36,333 nucleotides of DNA from JAFDVL01 sp043736395. Lineage in GTDB: Bacteria; Acidobacteriota; Blastocatellia; RBC074. This document shows, piece by piece, positions 16,132 through 24,381 of the stretch; within the stretch, counting starts at the first letter, position 1, and every line of letters begins with the position of its first letter. The DNA lies in contig JAYTCQ010000158.1 in the NCBI GenBank assembly GCA_043736395.1, positions 1 through 36,333 of the forward strand. The letters are read 5' to 3'. The translations under genes were made by a program, and so were the position numbers. The notes beneath the pieces were generated by a model that was given only the letters and a program-made list of their open reading frames with translations, searched no databases and was not told the DNA's origin.

Positions 16132-18579
16132 TTAGGTCGCCTGAAACATCGCGTGCAAACCTTCCGGCGTATACACGCTCTTTCCGTTGGTCGGTAAGTT
16201 TTCAGAATATTTCGTAATCGCGGGATAGCGTTTCTTTAATCGAGTCCCCGCTTTTTCTACCAACTCAGCAGTATCAACGGGAATTTCCTGATTGATCTGA
16301 GAAATTTCCGTTGTCATTCGTTTCATTAATTCTTCACGATTTATTTTTGACAAATCAAGAGCGGGCAAAATCAGTGCAATTGCGCCTTCATTGGCTAATG
16401 CGTTATGCGAAGCCGCTCCAAAAATTGGATGTTGTTCAGCCATGGCTTTGAACGCATTTTTGACGTTAGCTTGAAATCCAAAATCATGCCCCATCACTTT
16501 GGCGATTGAATTGACGATCATCCAATCCGGTCGCGCCTGACCAATCGGCGGAATCGTCCGGCGAACTAATTGCGCTTGCGTTCCGTTATTGATTTGCGTT
16601 CCCTGCGATTCGGCGAAGCTCGTAGCAGGCAACACGACGTGCGCTTTTTTCGCCGCCTCGGTCATGAACATTTCCTGCACCACCAGAAAATCAAGCCGTG
16701 AAAGCAAATGCTCCATTCCTTTCGGATCGTCGGCCTTTGTGACAACATCTTCGCCTACCAGATAAAGAGCTTTAATATTTTGTCCCGCCCCGATCAACAT
16801 TGCCTGTGAAAGCATTCCACCGGTAAGCGCTGTATCCATTCCCATTAAAAACGCGCCCATCGAATTCGAGTACCGAACGAGCGGCAGGTAAGCGAATTTC
16901 GTTTCGCTGAAAATCTTTTCATCGCCAATTTCAAGCGTTGGTTGCGGCGTGATATTCGAGTACGGGTTTTCGTTGACTGCTGGCTTTTGCGTCGAGTTGG
17001 TCGAGACTGCGACACGTTGCAAATTGTCGAGATGCGCCTTGCGGGCGGCGGCGGCGATTTCAGCACTTGGAGTCGCCAGCATTTCTTCAAATAACGGCAT
17101 TGCTTCCAGAGCTGCGCCGTGAATTTCGTCTCCAAAAATGACAATTACTTTTTCCGATTCAACCAGAATTTGGCGAATAGCGCGGATGTCGTCAACATTT
17201 GCGCCCATCATCTCTGCGGCTTCGCCGATCATGTTTTCGTCGAGTAACGCTGCGATGATAGAATTTTCACTGCCTTGGCGGACACGAACCGTTTTTTCAG
17301 CCTGACGTTCAAGACGACTCGCAACTGAATTGACGACCAATAATCGAGCCGAGCGCCGACGTACCGCCCACCGAATTGAAAATGCTGTGAGCGGATTTTC
17401 TTCGTTCGGATCAGAGCCGATCAATAAAATTGTTTCTGCGCTTTGAATGTGTTTTTGTGTCGCGATGGACGGCGCGCCGTGTTTGAAAAACGAAGCAAAA
17501 TCCACTTCATCATCGTCGTGGAAAAACTCTGCATTCTTCGTTTCCAAAACTTCTGTCGCGAATTTTTTCAGGGCAAATTGATCTTCATTCAGAAGGCGAC
17601 CAGCGCTGATGACGCCAATGGAATCGCTGCCATGCTGAGATTTGATCTCATTAAATTTTGCGGCGATGTAGTTGAATGCTTCGTCCCAAGTCGCCGGAAT
17701 CAAATGCTCACCGCGCCGAATCATCGGACGCTCAATGCGGTCCGCGTGATGAACCGCATCAATTGTGTAGCGTCCGAGTGAACATAGAAAATCAGGGTTA
17801 ATTCCACCGGCAGTTCTGCCGCGACCATCACGTGCGACAGTGCGTACAATTTTATCGCTGCGCGTTCCGGCAAGCATCGAACAACCATCCGAGCACATAT
17901 TGCAAATCGTTGGCGTCTGCTTCAAATCCCATGGACGCGCAATGTATTTATACGGCACGTGCAGCAATGTTCCGGTTGGGCAAACATCAATGCAGTTGCC
18001 GCAATCGGAGCATTCAACTTTTCCGCTGTAAGAACCGATGAACGTGTGTGCGCCGCGATTGATTGTTGTGATGGCGAATTCATCCATCCACTCTTCACAA
18101 ACGCGAGTGCAGCGTTTGCATGTCACACAGCGCTGGGGATCGTTATAAATAAAATCGGAAAGCTGGCGCTCCTCTTCGGCTTCTTTGTCTTTGTAAAGCG
18201 CGCGGGTGGAGTCTTCGCCGAAACCGAATGTCTGATCCTGAAGTTCGCACTCACCGGCTCGATCACACACCGGACAATCCACCGGATGATTCGAGAGCAG
18301 GAATTCGATCATTGATTTGCGAACGGTTTCGATTTCTTCGGAATCAGTCGTGACAATCATTCCATCGCTGACAGGCATCGTACAGGCCGTTTGGAGCTTG
18401 GGAATTTTCGGATTGTCGACGCGCACGACGCACATGCGGCACGAAGCCTGCGCGGTCAAGCCGCGAAAATGACAGAAGCGCGGTAAGTAAATGCCCGCCA
18501 TCTCAGCAGCCTCGATCAGCAATTCGCCTTTCGGGGCCTCGACTTCTTGTCCGTTGATGTTGATTTTGACTAATTCCAT
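16132..18579 (-). CDS. nuoG: NADH-quinone oxidoreductase subunit G
   Basis: 815 residues from the ATG at 18579; the frame is open upstream to 18630 but that would overlap the preceding gene. Peripheral electron-transfer subunit. Iron-sulfur ligands can be placed: 2Fe-2S at C36, C47, C50, C66; His-ligated 4Fe-4S at H98, C102, C105, C111; two 4Fe-4S with C151/154/157/161 and C190/193/196/200; and the extra off-path N7 cluster at C226, C229, C233, C266. The rest is a molybdopterin-oxidoreductase-like domain that binds no cofactor in complex I. Having NuoE, F and G means the complex is of the NADH-oxidising type. Confidence 0.96.
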   Translation of the reverse strand: MELVKININGQEVEAPKGELLIEAAEMAGIYLPRFCHFRGLTAQASCRMCVVRVDNPKIPKLQTACTMPVSDGMIVTTDSEEIETVRKSMIEFLLSNHPVDCPVCDRAGECELQDQTFGFGEDSTRALYKDKEAEEERQLSDFIYNDPQRCVTCKRCTRVCEEWMDEFAITTINRGAHTFIGSYSGKVECSDCGNCIDVCPTGTLLHVPYKYIARPWDLKQTPTICNMCSDGCSMLAGTRSDKIVRTVARDGRGRTAGGINPDFLCSLGRYTIDAVHHADRIERPMIRRGEHLIPATWDEAFNYIAAKFNEIKSQHGSDSIGVISAGRLLNEDQFALKKFATEVLETKNAEFFHDDDEVDFASFFKHGAPSIATQKHIQSAETILLIGSDPNEENPLTAFSIRWAVRRRSARLLVVNSVASRLERQAEKTVRVRQGSENSIIAALLDENMIGEAAEMMGANVDDIRAIRQILVESEKVIVIFGDEIHGAALEAMPLFEEMLATPSAEIAAAARKAHLDNLQRVAVSTNSTQKPAVNENPYSNITPQPTLEIGDEKIFSETKFAYLPLVRYSNSMGAFLMGMDTALTGGMLSQAMLIGAGQNIKALYLVGEDVVTKADDPKGMEHLLSRLDFLVVQEMFMTEAAKKAHVVLPATSFAESQGTQINNGTQAQLVRRTIPPIGQARPDWMIVNSIAKVMGHDFGFQANVKNAFKAMAEQHPIFGAASHNALANEGAIALILPALDLSKINREELMKRMTTEISQINQEIPVDTAELVEKAGTRLKKRYPAITKYSENLPTNGKSVYTPEGLHAMFQAT

Positions 18580-18608
18580 AAATAGAAAATTAATTGCTGC
18601 AAATCCAT

Positions 18609-18911
18609 CTAATCTTCGATAGCAATACAACGCCCGTAGATTGATCTTTCATTTACCCAACCATTAATTCGACCCCGATTATTGCCAATAAGAAATCTTG
18701 TACCCTGAATCGCTTTGATTAAATGCAAATACTCGCGACCATTTACTTTGCATAAAACAATGTCATCAACTTCGAGTGCTTCAATCATTGCTGGTTCTAC
18801 TGTGCAAAGCTGACCGGATTCAATTTTGCCAGCCATCGAGTTTCCGCGCGGTCGAAATGAAACTGTTTCACCTTCCTTCAACTTGGCGATGTAATGCATT
18901 GCCCAACCCAT
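18609..18911 (-). CDS. Small LexA/signal-peptidase-like (S24/S26) protein inside the nuo operon
   Basis: 100 residues. The motif RPRGNSM (residues 20-26) matches the catalytic serine motif of S24/S26 peptidases, with Ser25 as the candidate nucleophile. Lys66 in LHLIKAI, 41 residues later, sits where the general-base lysine is expected, so a Ser-Lys dyad is plausible. GNNRGRINGWV is like the GDN motif that closes the fold. There is no membrane anchor and no DNA-binding domain, so it is only the peptidase-like beta fold. It lies 6 nt after nuoF and 29 nt before nuoG, so it is co-transcribed. Not a normal complex I gene. It could be a regulator, a maturation factor or a passenger; activity is unproven. 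Confidence 0.75.
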   Translation of the reverse strand: MGWAMHYIAKLKEGETVSFRPRGNSMAGKIESGQLCTVEPAMIEALEVDDIVLCKVNGREYLHLIKAIQGTRFLIGNNRGRINGWVNERSIYGRCIAIED

Positions 18912-18917
18912 AATGGA

Positions 18918-20198
18918 TTAATCCGCTGCTGTAATCTGCACCAAAGTACTCTTAATTCTTCGCTCAAAATCCGGTCTGAATTTCTTGATCATCGCTTGCA
19001 CAGGCATTGCCGCCGCATCTCCCAGCGCGCAAAAACTCTTGCCTAAAATCTTGCCAGCTAAATCATCGAGCAACTCAATATCGCCGGGCTTGCCTTCATA
19101 TTTTTCCATCCGTTCGCAAACCTTATACAGCCAGCGCGTACCTTCACGGCACGGCGTACACCATCCGCACGATTCGTGTCTGTAAAAGTGAATCGTGTTC
19201 ATGCAAATCTCAAACATGTCTACGGTTTCGTCCAGCACCATCACGCCGCCTGATCCGAGCATCGAACCGAGTGAAGCAATGGATTCATAATCCATCGTCG
19301 CTTTTTCAACTTCTTCGGGAGTGAAAATCGGCATGCTGGAACCACCAGGAATCACACCTTTTAAAGTATGTCCATCGCGAACGCCACCGCATTCATTATT
19401 GATAAGGTCGCGCATTGGATAGCCCATATGGACTTCGTAATTGCCCGGCTTATTCACGTGTCCGCTGACTGTGAACATTTTAGTGCCGCCGCTTTTTTCG
19501 GTGCCGAGCGCTTTATAGGCTTCGCCGCCGTTGATAATAATCCAGGGAACTGCGGCCAATGTTTCGACATTGTTGACGACAGTTGGGCCGCCGTAAAGTC
19601 CAACGACAGCAGGGAAGGGCGGTTTCAGGCGTGGATGACCGCGTTTGCCTTCAAGTGATTCGAGCAGCGCGGTTTCTTCTCCGCAGATGTAAGCGCCTGC
19701 ACCGGGATGCACATAAATGTTGCATTCTAAATCTGTACCAAAAATATTTTTGCCGAGAAAGCCGCGTGCTTTCGCCTGCTCAATCGCTTTTTCCAGAATC
19801 GGAATAATGAACCAGTATTCGCCGCGAATATAAATGTAATTGTTCGGCGCGCCATTTAACGCGTACGCCGCGATGACCATCCCTTCGATTAATTGATGCG
19901 GATCGTAGCGCATTAAATCGCGATCTTTGCCGGTTCCGGGTTCAGATTCGTCAGCGTTGCAGACGACATATTTCGGACGATTGGATTGTTTGGGTACGAA
20001 GCTCCATTTCATTCCGGTCGGAAAGCCCGCACCTCCGCGTCCACGGAGGTTGGAAGATTTGACGACATCAATCACCTGATCGGGAGTCAGTTCTTTGATG
20101 CATTTAGTGAGAGCTTCGTAGCCTCCGGTTTTGATATAAACATCAATGTCGCAGGCCTCGCCTTTGAGATCGAACCTGGTTGTCAGGACTTTAGTCAT
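18918..20198 (-). CDS. nuoF: NADH-quinone oxidoreductase subunit F (NADH-binding)
   Basis: 426 residues, normal length. The flavoprotein that oxidises NADH. The glycine-rich NADH loop is GRGGAGFPTG at 53-62, FMN contacts lie in CNADESEPGTGKDR, and YICGEETALLESLEG is conserved. The 4Fe-4S (N3) ligands are C344, C347, C350 and C390. It is preceded 19 nt upstream by nuoE and followed by the S24-like gene. Together with NuoE it forms the NADH dehydrogenase tip of complex I. Confidence 0.97.
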   Translation of the reverse strand: MTKVLTTRFDLKGEACDIDVYIKTGGYEALTKCIKELTPDQVIDVVKSSNLRGRGGAGFPTGMKWSFVPKQSNRPKYVVCNADESEPGTGKDRDLMRYDPHQLIEGMVIAAYALNGAPNNYIYIRGEYWFIIPILEKAIEQAKARGFLGKNIFGTDLECNIYVHPGAGAYICGEETALLESLEGKRGHPRLKPPFPAVVGLYGGPTVVNNVETLAAVPWIIINGGEAYKALGTEKSGGTKMFTVSGHVNKPGNYEVHMGYPMRDLINNECGGVRDGHTLKGVIPGGSSMPIFTPEEVEKATMDYESIASLGSMLGSGGVMVLDETVDMFEICMNTIHFYRHESCGWCTPCREGTRWLYKVCERMEKYEGKPGDIELLDDLAGKILGKSFCALGDAAAMPVQAMIKKFRPDFERRIKSTLVQITAAD

Positions 20199-20217
20199 AG
20201 CAATTTGGTGATGGTAT

Positions 20218-20682
20218 TTATTTCAGCTTCTCAATAATTTCGTCGGTTTGTTCAGTCGTAATTTTTTCGTAATAGTCAAAATTCACCTGTAAAACCGGAG
20301 CAAGATCGCAATATCCCAAACATTCAACTTCCTGCAACGTGAATTTTCCATCAGGAGTTGTTTGATTCACTTTCACACCCAGTTTGTTCGTGATGTGTCC
20401 AGAAATCTTTTCGCATCCGGCGACATAACAGGAAATTGTCCGGCACACCTGAAGCTTATATTTCCCAACTGGCTGGCGTGAATACATCGAATAAAAAGTG
20501 ACAACTTCTTCGACTTCATTGACGCGCATATCCAAGCGTTTCGCCAGGTATTTTACATCGTCATCGGTCACGTAGCCGTGCTCTTGTTGCGCAATATGCA
20601 GGGCAGGCAAAATCACAGATCGCTTCACCGGATAATGCGTAATGTATTCGTCAATGCGTTGTTCGTTTTCAGGACTAAACAT
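20218..20682 (-). CDS. nuoE: NADH-quinone oxidoreductase subunit E
   Basis: 154 residues. Thioredoxin-fold 2Fe-2S protein. Ligands C80, C85, C121 and C125 give the C-x4-C ... C-x3-C pattern. The helical N-terminal part contains the usual ILPALHIAQQEHGYV segment. It carries cluster N1a next to the FMN of NuoF. The start at 20682 comes 12 nt after repeat element D and no Shine-Dalgarno sequence is visible; the leader is T-rich. Confidence 0.96.
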   Translation of the reverse strand: MFSPENEQRIDEYITHYPVKRSVILPALHIAQQEHGYVTDDDVKYLAKRLDMRVNEVEEVVTFYSMYSRQPVGKYKLQVCRTISCYVAGCEKISGHITNKLGVKVNQTTPDGKFTLQEVECLGYCDLAPVLQVNFDYYEKITTEQTDEIIEKLK

Positions 20683-20694
20683 AAAAATAAAGAT

Positions 20695-20771
20695 TCTAGA
20701 TGTTGGATGCTAGATGTTGGGAATGATGTTAGGTTCCGGTTATCCAGCATCTAACATCCAATATCTGCCAT
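20695..20771. repeat. Heptad-type inverted repeat D, between nuoD and nuoE
   Basis: Left arm: 7-bp units of consensus TRGATGY at 20697-20717. Right arm: four units of consensus CYRRYAT at 20744-20771. The arms are complementary over about 26 bp with a few mismatches, some G-U compatible. The right edge is 4-6 nt from the nuoD stop codon (20776-20778) and the left edge 12 nt from the nuoE start, so the element fills the gap. Confidence 0.7.
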
Positions 20772-20775
20772 CTCT

Positions 20776-22011
20776 TCACCTGTCTATATCTCCCAGCACA
20801 ATATCAATGCTGCCGATGATGCCGATGAGATCGGCTAATAAATGTCCTTCGGACAGTTTTGCGAGACTTTGCAAATTTAGGAATGAAGGGGTTTTAGCTC
20901 GCACACGCCACGGACGTTCTTTGCCGTCGCTGACGATGTAATACGCCAGTTCACCGCGTGCTGATTCAATGGGGAAATATACTTCGCCAACTGGCACCGT
21001 GAAGCCTTCCGAAGCCAGTAGAAAATGATGAATCATCACGTCAATGTGTTCCTTCATCAGATCGCGTTCCGGCAATTTAAGTTTAGGGTGATCGGATTGA
21101 ATCGGCCCGGCAGGAAGCTTGTCCATCGCCTGAATGACGATTTTCAGACTCTCTTCCATCTCACGCATGCGGACAATATATCGCGCCCAGACGTCGCCGC
21201 CGTTTTCAAGCGGAACATCAAAATCGTATGTTTCATAGCCTGAATACGGTTCAGTTTTACGAATGTCCCAGTTAACGCCCGAAGCGCGCAACGACGGCCC
21301 CGTCAAGCCCCATTGCAAAGCGTCTTCGCCGGAAATAATTCCGATGTCTTTGGTGCGGCTTTGAAAAATCCGGTTGCCCGTGACCAGCTTATTGGCCATC
21401 TTTAAAAATTCAGGAAGCTGGTCGGTAAACTTGCGCAGTAACGGCAAAAAATTATCGGGAATGTCCGCCATTAATCCGCCGATACGGAAATAACTTTGAT
21501 GAAGCCGCGCGCCGGAAACACATTCAAACAAATCCAAAATCATTTCGCGCTGGTCGAACGCGTAAAAGAACGGAGACATTGCTCCCAGATCAAGCGCGTG
21601 TGTTCCCCACCAAACTAAATGCGAAGAAAGGCGATTTAATTCTGTCAGTAAAACGCGCAATACCTGCGTGCGCGGTGTGGCTTCAACACCAAGCATCTTC
21701 TCAACCGCTAACACGTAGCCAAGGTCATTACCCATTGAATTCAGGTAATCCATGCGGCAAGTGATGGTGACGACCTGTTGCCATTTCTGGTTTTCCATCG
21801 TCTTTTCCATTCCGGTGTGGAGGTAGCCGATGTCAGGTTTGGCTCCGATCACGATTTCGCCGTCGAGTTCAACTTCAACGCGCAAAACGCCGTGGGTTGA
21901 AGGGTGCTGCGGCCCCAAAGACAAAGTCATGCGCTGATCGCCGAGCGGATCGCGCTTGCCTAAAGCAGTAACCGAAGCAGACGGAATAGTGATTTCTTTC
22001 GTGCTTATCAT
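20776..22011 (-). CDS. nuoD: NADH-quinone oxidoreductase subunit D
   Basis: 411 residues, the usual length when NuoC and NuoD are separate. The 49-kDa-type subunit, related to the large subunit of NiFe hydrogenases but without the metal ligands, forms the quinone site. GPQHPSTHG (33-41) is the conserved loop with the quinone-site histidine, YLHTGMEK follows, and PVGEVYFPIESARGE-type C-terminal region is present. It starts 9 nt after nuoC. No anomalies in the frame. Confidence 0.97.
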   Translation of the reverse strand: MISTKEITIPSASVTALGKRDPLGDQRMTLSLGPQHPSTHGVLRVEVELDGEIVIGAKPDIGYLHTGMEKTMENQKWQQVVTITCRMDYLNSMGNDLGYVLAVEKMLGVEATPRTQVLRVLLTELNRLSSHLVWWGTHALDLGAMSPFFYAFDQREMILDLFECVSGARLHQSYFRIGGLMADIPDNFLPLLRKFTDQLPEFLKMANKLVTGNRIFQSRTKDIGIISGEDALQWGLTGPSLRASGVNWDIRKTEPYSGYETYDFDVPLENGGDVWARYIVRMREMEESLKIVIQAMDKLPAGPIQSDHPKLKLPERDLMKEHIDVMIHHFLLASEGFTVPVGEVYFPIESARGELAYYIVSDGKERPWRVRAKTPSFLNLQSLAKLSEGHLLADLIGIIGSIDIVLGDIDR

Positions 22012-22020
22012 AAATATTGG

Positions 22021-22536
22021 TTAATAGCCTCTGACCGGAAAATCTTTGCGAAGCGGATGCCCTTCGTAATCGGCAGGCATCAGGATACGACGTAAATCAG
22101 GGTGATTGATGAAGTCTACGCCAAACATATCGTAGATTTCGCGCTCCATCCAATTGGCGGAAATCCAGACACCGCTAATAGTTTCGATCTCCGGATTTTC
22201 TTCATCAAGAAAAACTTTAATACGAAGACGATGATTATGTTTGAGTGAATACAAATGGTAAGCAATTGCAAATCTTGGGGAAGCGAATTCGCCTAAATCC
22301 AAACCCGAAACATCACTTAAAAAGTTGAAGTCAAAATTTGGCTCACTGCGCAAAAACATCATCAAAGGGACAATGCTTTCGGCTTTGACGACGACAGTAA
22401 TTTCGCCGATTGATTCAATGATTTCGACAATTGAAGAGTTATACTTCGCAGTCAACGCCGTCGTGTCGGCATAATTTGAAGTTTGATTTGCGCCACGAAT
22501 CGGCACTGGTTGTACGTTCGCTGTTTCTTCAGACAT
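22021..22536 (-). CDS. nuoC: NADH-quinone oxidoreductase subunit C
   Basis: 171 residues from the ATG at 22536. The frame extends to 22608 but the extra 24 residues would overlap nuoB and look like non-protein sequence. The 30-kDa-type subunit; its signature is WMEREIYDMFGV followed by HPDLRRILMPADYEGHPLRKD in pieces, ending FPVRGY. It is a peripheral-arm scaffold without cofactors. It lies 19 nt after nuoB and 9 nt before nuoD. Confidence 0.95.
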   Translation of the reverse strand: MSEETANVQPVPIRGANQTSNYADTTALTAKYNSSIVEIIESIGEITVVVKAESIVPLMMFLRSEPNFDFNFLSDVSGLDLGEFASPRFAIAYHLYSLKHNHRLRIKVFLDEENPEIETISGVWISANWMEREIYDMFGVDFINHPDLRRILMPADYEGHPLRKDFPVRGY

Positions 22537-22555
22537 GATCAATAAAAGTGAGAAC

Positions 22556-23068
22556 TTAAAAAATACTTGGTTTATCTGAACGTTCGCGCATAATTGTATC
22601 GCGTTCAATTTTTTCCTGAAGCTTCATGACCGCATAAATTAACCCTTCAGGACGCGGCGGACAACCGGGAATAAACACATCAACAGGAACAATTTTATCT
22701 ACGCCTTGCACAATCGCGTAGTTATTAAAAACGCCACCAGCAGACGCGCAGGCACCCATTGAAATTACCCATTTCGGTTCCGACATTTGATCGTAAATAC
22801 GCCGCAGCACGGGGGCCATTTTGACGGAGACACGACCTGCGACAATCATCACATCGGCCTGTCGTGGACTGGCGCGGAAGACTTCAGCTCCGAATCTGGC
22901 CAGATCGTTGCGGGCGTCGGTGACCGCCATCATCTCAATCGCGCAGCAAGCCAATCCGAAAGTTGCAGGCCACAAACTGGATTTTCTCGCCCAATTGATG
23001 AGCCAATCCAGCTTCGTCGTCAAAAACTCTGGCATCGCTTCAGCGACAGTTGATTCCAAGCCCTTCAT
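22556..23068 (-). CDS. nuoB: NADH-quinone oxidoreductase subunit B
   Basis: 170 residues. Carries the terminal N2 4Fe-4S cluster that reduces quinone. Ligands are the adjacent pair C41-C42 (GLACCAIEM), C107 (GACAS) and C136 (PGCPPRPE). The start has AGGAGC upstream (TTAGGAGC, 9 nt before ATG). Related to small subunits of NiFe hydrogenases. It is the second gene of the operon. Confidence 0.97.
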   Translation of the reverse strand: MKGLESTVAEAMPEFLTTKLDWLINWARKSSLWPATFGLACCAIEMMAVTDARNDLARFGAEVFRASPRQADVMIVAGRVSVKMAPVLRRIYDQMSEPKWVISMGACASAGGVFNNYAIVQGVDKIVPVDVFIPGCPPRPEGLIYAVMKLQEKIERDTIMRERSDKPSIF

Positions 23069-23119
23069 AAAAATTTGCTCCTAAATTGCGCCCATACTGC
23101 GTGCGGGCTTCTGCATTAT

Positions 23120-23491
23120 TTACCGATTCCATTCAAAGACGCCTTTTTTCCAGACGTAGACATAGCCAATCAACAAAACCGCAAAGAAAACCATCATTTC
23201 CAAATACACAAACGGCTTCGAGAGGGTCTGCGATAAACTCCTGAAAACGACTGCCCACGGCAACAGAAATACCGCTTCGATGTCGAAGAGAATGAACATC
23301 ATCGCGACCATATAAAAGCGCACCGAAAATCGCTGATGTGCCGAACCGACCGGATCAATTCCGCATTCGTACGGCATCAGCTTTGCTCGTGTATTGTGAT
23401 GACGCCCCAGCAGATGCCCCAAAATCAGGTTCGTGACAGCAAAACCGAGGACAAATAAAAATACAATTAAGATTGGAAAATAAGCGCTCAT
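23120..23491 (-). CDS. nuoA: NADH-quinone oxidoreductase subunit A
   Basis: 123 residues from the ATG at 23491; a TTG at 23503 in frame is an alternative. Three membrane spans. The loop between spans 1 and 2 contains the conserved YECGID segment (with the cysteine followed long known to sit near the quinone channel), and FILFDIEAVFLLPWAV is the hallmark of span 2. First gene of the nuo operon. The 550-bp region upstream holds the likely control sequences (see 23492-24042). Confidence 0.95.
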   Translation of the reverse strand: MSAYFPILIVFLFVLGFAVTNLILGHLLGRHHNTRAKLMPYECGIDPVGSAHQRFSVRFYMVAMMFILFDIEAVFLLPWAVVFRSLSQTLSKPFVYLEMMVFFAVLLIGYVYVWKKGVFEWNR

Positions 23492-23626
23492 TGTTGAATT
23501 CAACTCATTTCAGCAAAGTAATTTAACCTGTGAATTATGAGCCAAACAACTATCAAAAACTCAACAGGAAAACTAAAAATATAGTTTGAGAAGAATAGTA
23601 CAATCTCGGCAGTGATGCAATACGGA

Positions 23627-23698
23627 GAGGTGTGAGGTGTCGGGTGACAGGTGTGAGGTTTCAATCTGGCACCCGACACCAGAAACCTGTCACCTGCC
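23627..23698. repeat. Heptad-type inverted repeat E, upstream of nuoA
   Basis: Five contiguous 7-bp units at 23627-23661, two of them exactly GAGGTGT, the others variants. The right side (23669-23698) is also built of 7-bp steps and complementary in three registers: CACCCGACACC (23670-23680) with 23636-23646, ACCTGTCACC (23685-23694) with 23643-23652, and GAAACCT (23682-23688) with 23656-23662. Several alternative foldings are thus possible. The unit is close to that of element C. Confidence 0.7.
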
Positions 23699-23700
23699 AA

Positions 23701-23733
23701 AAAAAGTGGAGGCAGCCGATGAAGACTGCCTCC
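23701..23733 (-). terminator. Intrinsic-terminator-like hairpin, minus direction
   Basis: GGAGGCAG (23708-23715) and its exact complement (23726-23733) form an 8-bp GC-rich stem with a 10-nt loop. In the minus direction two bases and then seven T follow (23705-23699). It would end transcripts coming from 24043-24339, or act as an attenuator in a long nuo leader. On the plus strand the same stem contains CCTCC, which could compete for the AGGAGG just downstream. Confidence 0.65.
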
Positions 23734-23749
23734 AACTGAAAGGAGGTTG

Positions 23750-23881
23750 ATGCGAAAACTAAGACCCAATGATAATTTCGGCAGCAATTCGCGCCGGAAA
23801 CATCAAATGTCTCATAAACTCACGCAAATGATTAAGCGATTGCTGTGCCAGAAAATAGCCAGGAATTGTGAAGTAAGCTGA
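23750..23881 (+). CDS. Possible small basic protein, 43 residues
   Basis: ATG at 23750 is preceded by AAAGGAGG with a 3-nt spacer, one of the best ribosome binding sites in the window. The product starts MRKLRPNDNFG and is rich in K, R, N and S, with a more hydrophobic helix-like segment MIKRLLCQKIA near residues 27-37. No known family. An 8-bp hairpin sits just upstream (23708-23733). No ORF caller list would normally keep it. It may be a real regulated small gene, or a chance ORF behind a purine-rich run. Confidence 0.3.
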   Translation: MRKLRPNDNFGSNSRRKHQMSHKLTQMIKRLLCQKIARNCEVS

Positions 23882-24042
23882 ATGATTCGGAAGAAAAATT
23901 CGGTCAGGACGATGGAGAGGATGTTTGTTGCGTGACGAAAAATGCTAGGGATGGATTACTAGATTTGTCACGTATTAAATATGGCATAGAGCCGTCAAGA
24001 GTTTAGAGATTACAATCTTCGATCAATTTAGATTAATGAACT

Positions 24043-24339
24043 TCATTTTATTTTCAATCTTTGTCCAATTAAATATCCAGGATAGTAGCCAGCAAATATG
24101 TAAAAGGAAATCATAATTGTTCCTCCAATCAAACTACCAATTGGATCATTCTTATCAGCCCAGTCTGAGTGTGTGACGACGGCGAGTATGGCCACTAACC
24201 CACCGATGAATAAGATGAATAAATAGTCAATTTTAGGTTTTTTGAGGCTTCTATTTTTGTATGCTCTGTATATGGCTACAAAGAAACCAGTCACGCCAGA
24301 TAGGCCAATCGTACCAAATATTTCAGGTGCTCCACCCAT
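24043..24339 (-). CDS. Small membrane protein of unknown function
   Basis: 98 residues from the ATG at 24339 (GTG at 24348 is also in frame). Three hydrophobic segments: about 8-25, about 40-58 and about 70-88, joined by a basic loop (YKNRSLKKPK). The C-terminus GQRLKIK is basic, which places it in the cytoplasm by the positive-inside rule. No family recognised. It lies after the DUF1549/DUF1553 gene with a 42-nt gap on the same strand. The base composition is more AT-rich than the nuo genes, which could mean recent acquisition, but the sample is small. Confidence 0.55.
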   Translation of the reverse strand: MGGAPEIFGTIGLSGVTGFFVAIYRAYKNRSLKKPKIDYLFILFIGGLVAILAVVTHSDWADKNDPIGSLIGGTIMISFYIFAGYYPGYLIGQRLKIK

Positions 24340-24381
24340 ATTTTTCACTTTCTAAATCACTGCACGAATGTTAACTAACAA

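Larger units (their letters stand above)
23492..24042. other. Gene-poor region upstream of the nuo operon
   Basis: This is the only stretch longer than 300 bp without a clear gene. It holds, from left to right: an AT-rich part next to nuoA (23500-23605) in which a promoter is expected but no convincing -35/-10 pair could be chosen; repeat element E (23627-23698); a terminator-like hairpin (23701-23733); a possible small plus-strand ORF with a strong ribosome binding site (23750-23881); and AT-rich DNA without features (23936-24042). Confidence 0.6.

Noticed and set aside
23500..23787. Minus-strand frame of 95 codons upstream of nuoA
   Set aside because: It runs through the heptad repeat and the terminator hairpin, and its composition is that of the repeat. 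nuoA with its family motifs starts below it.
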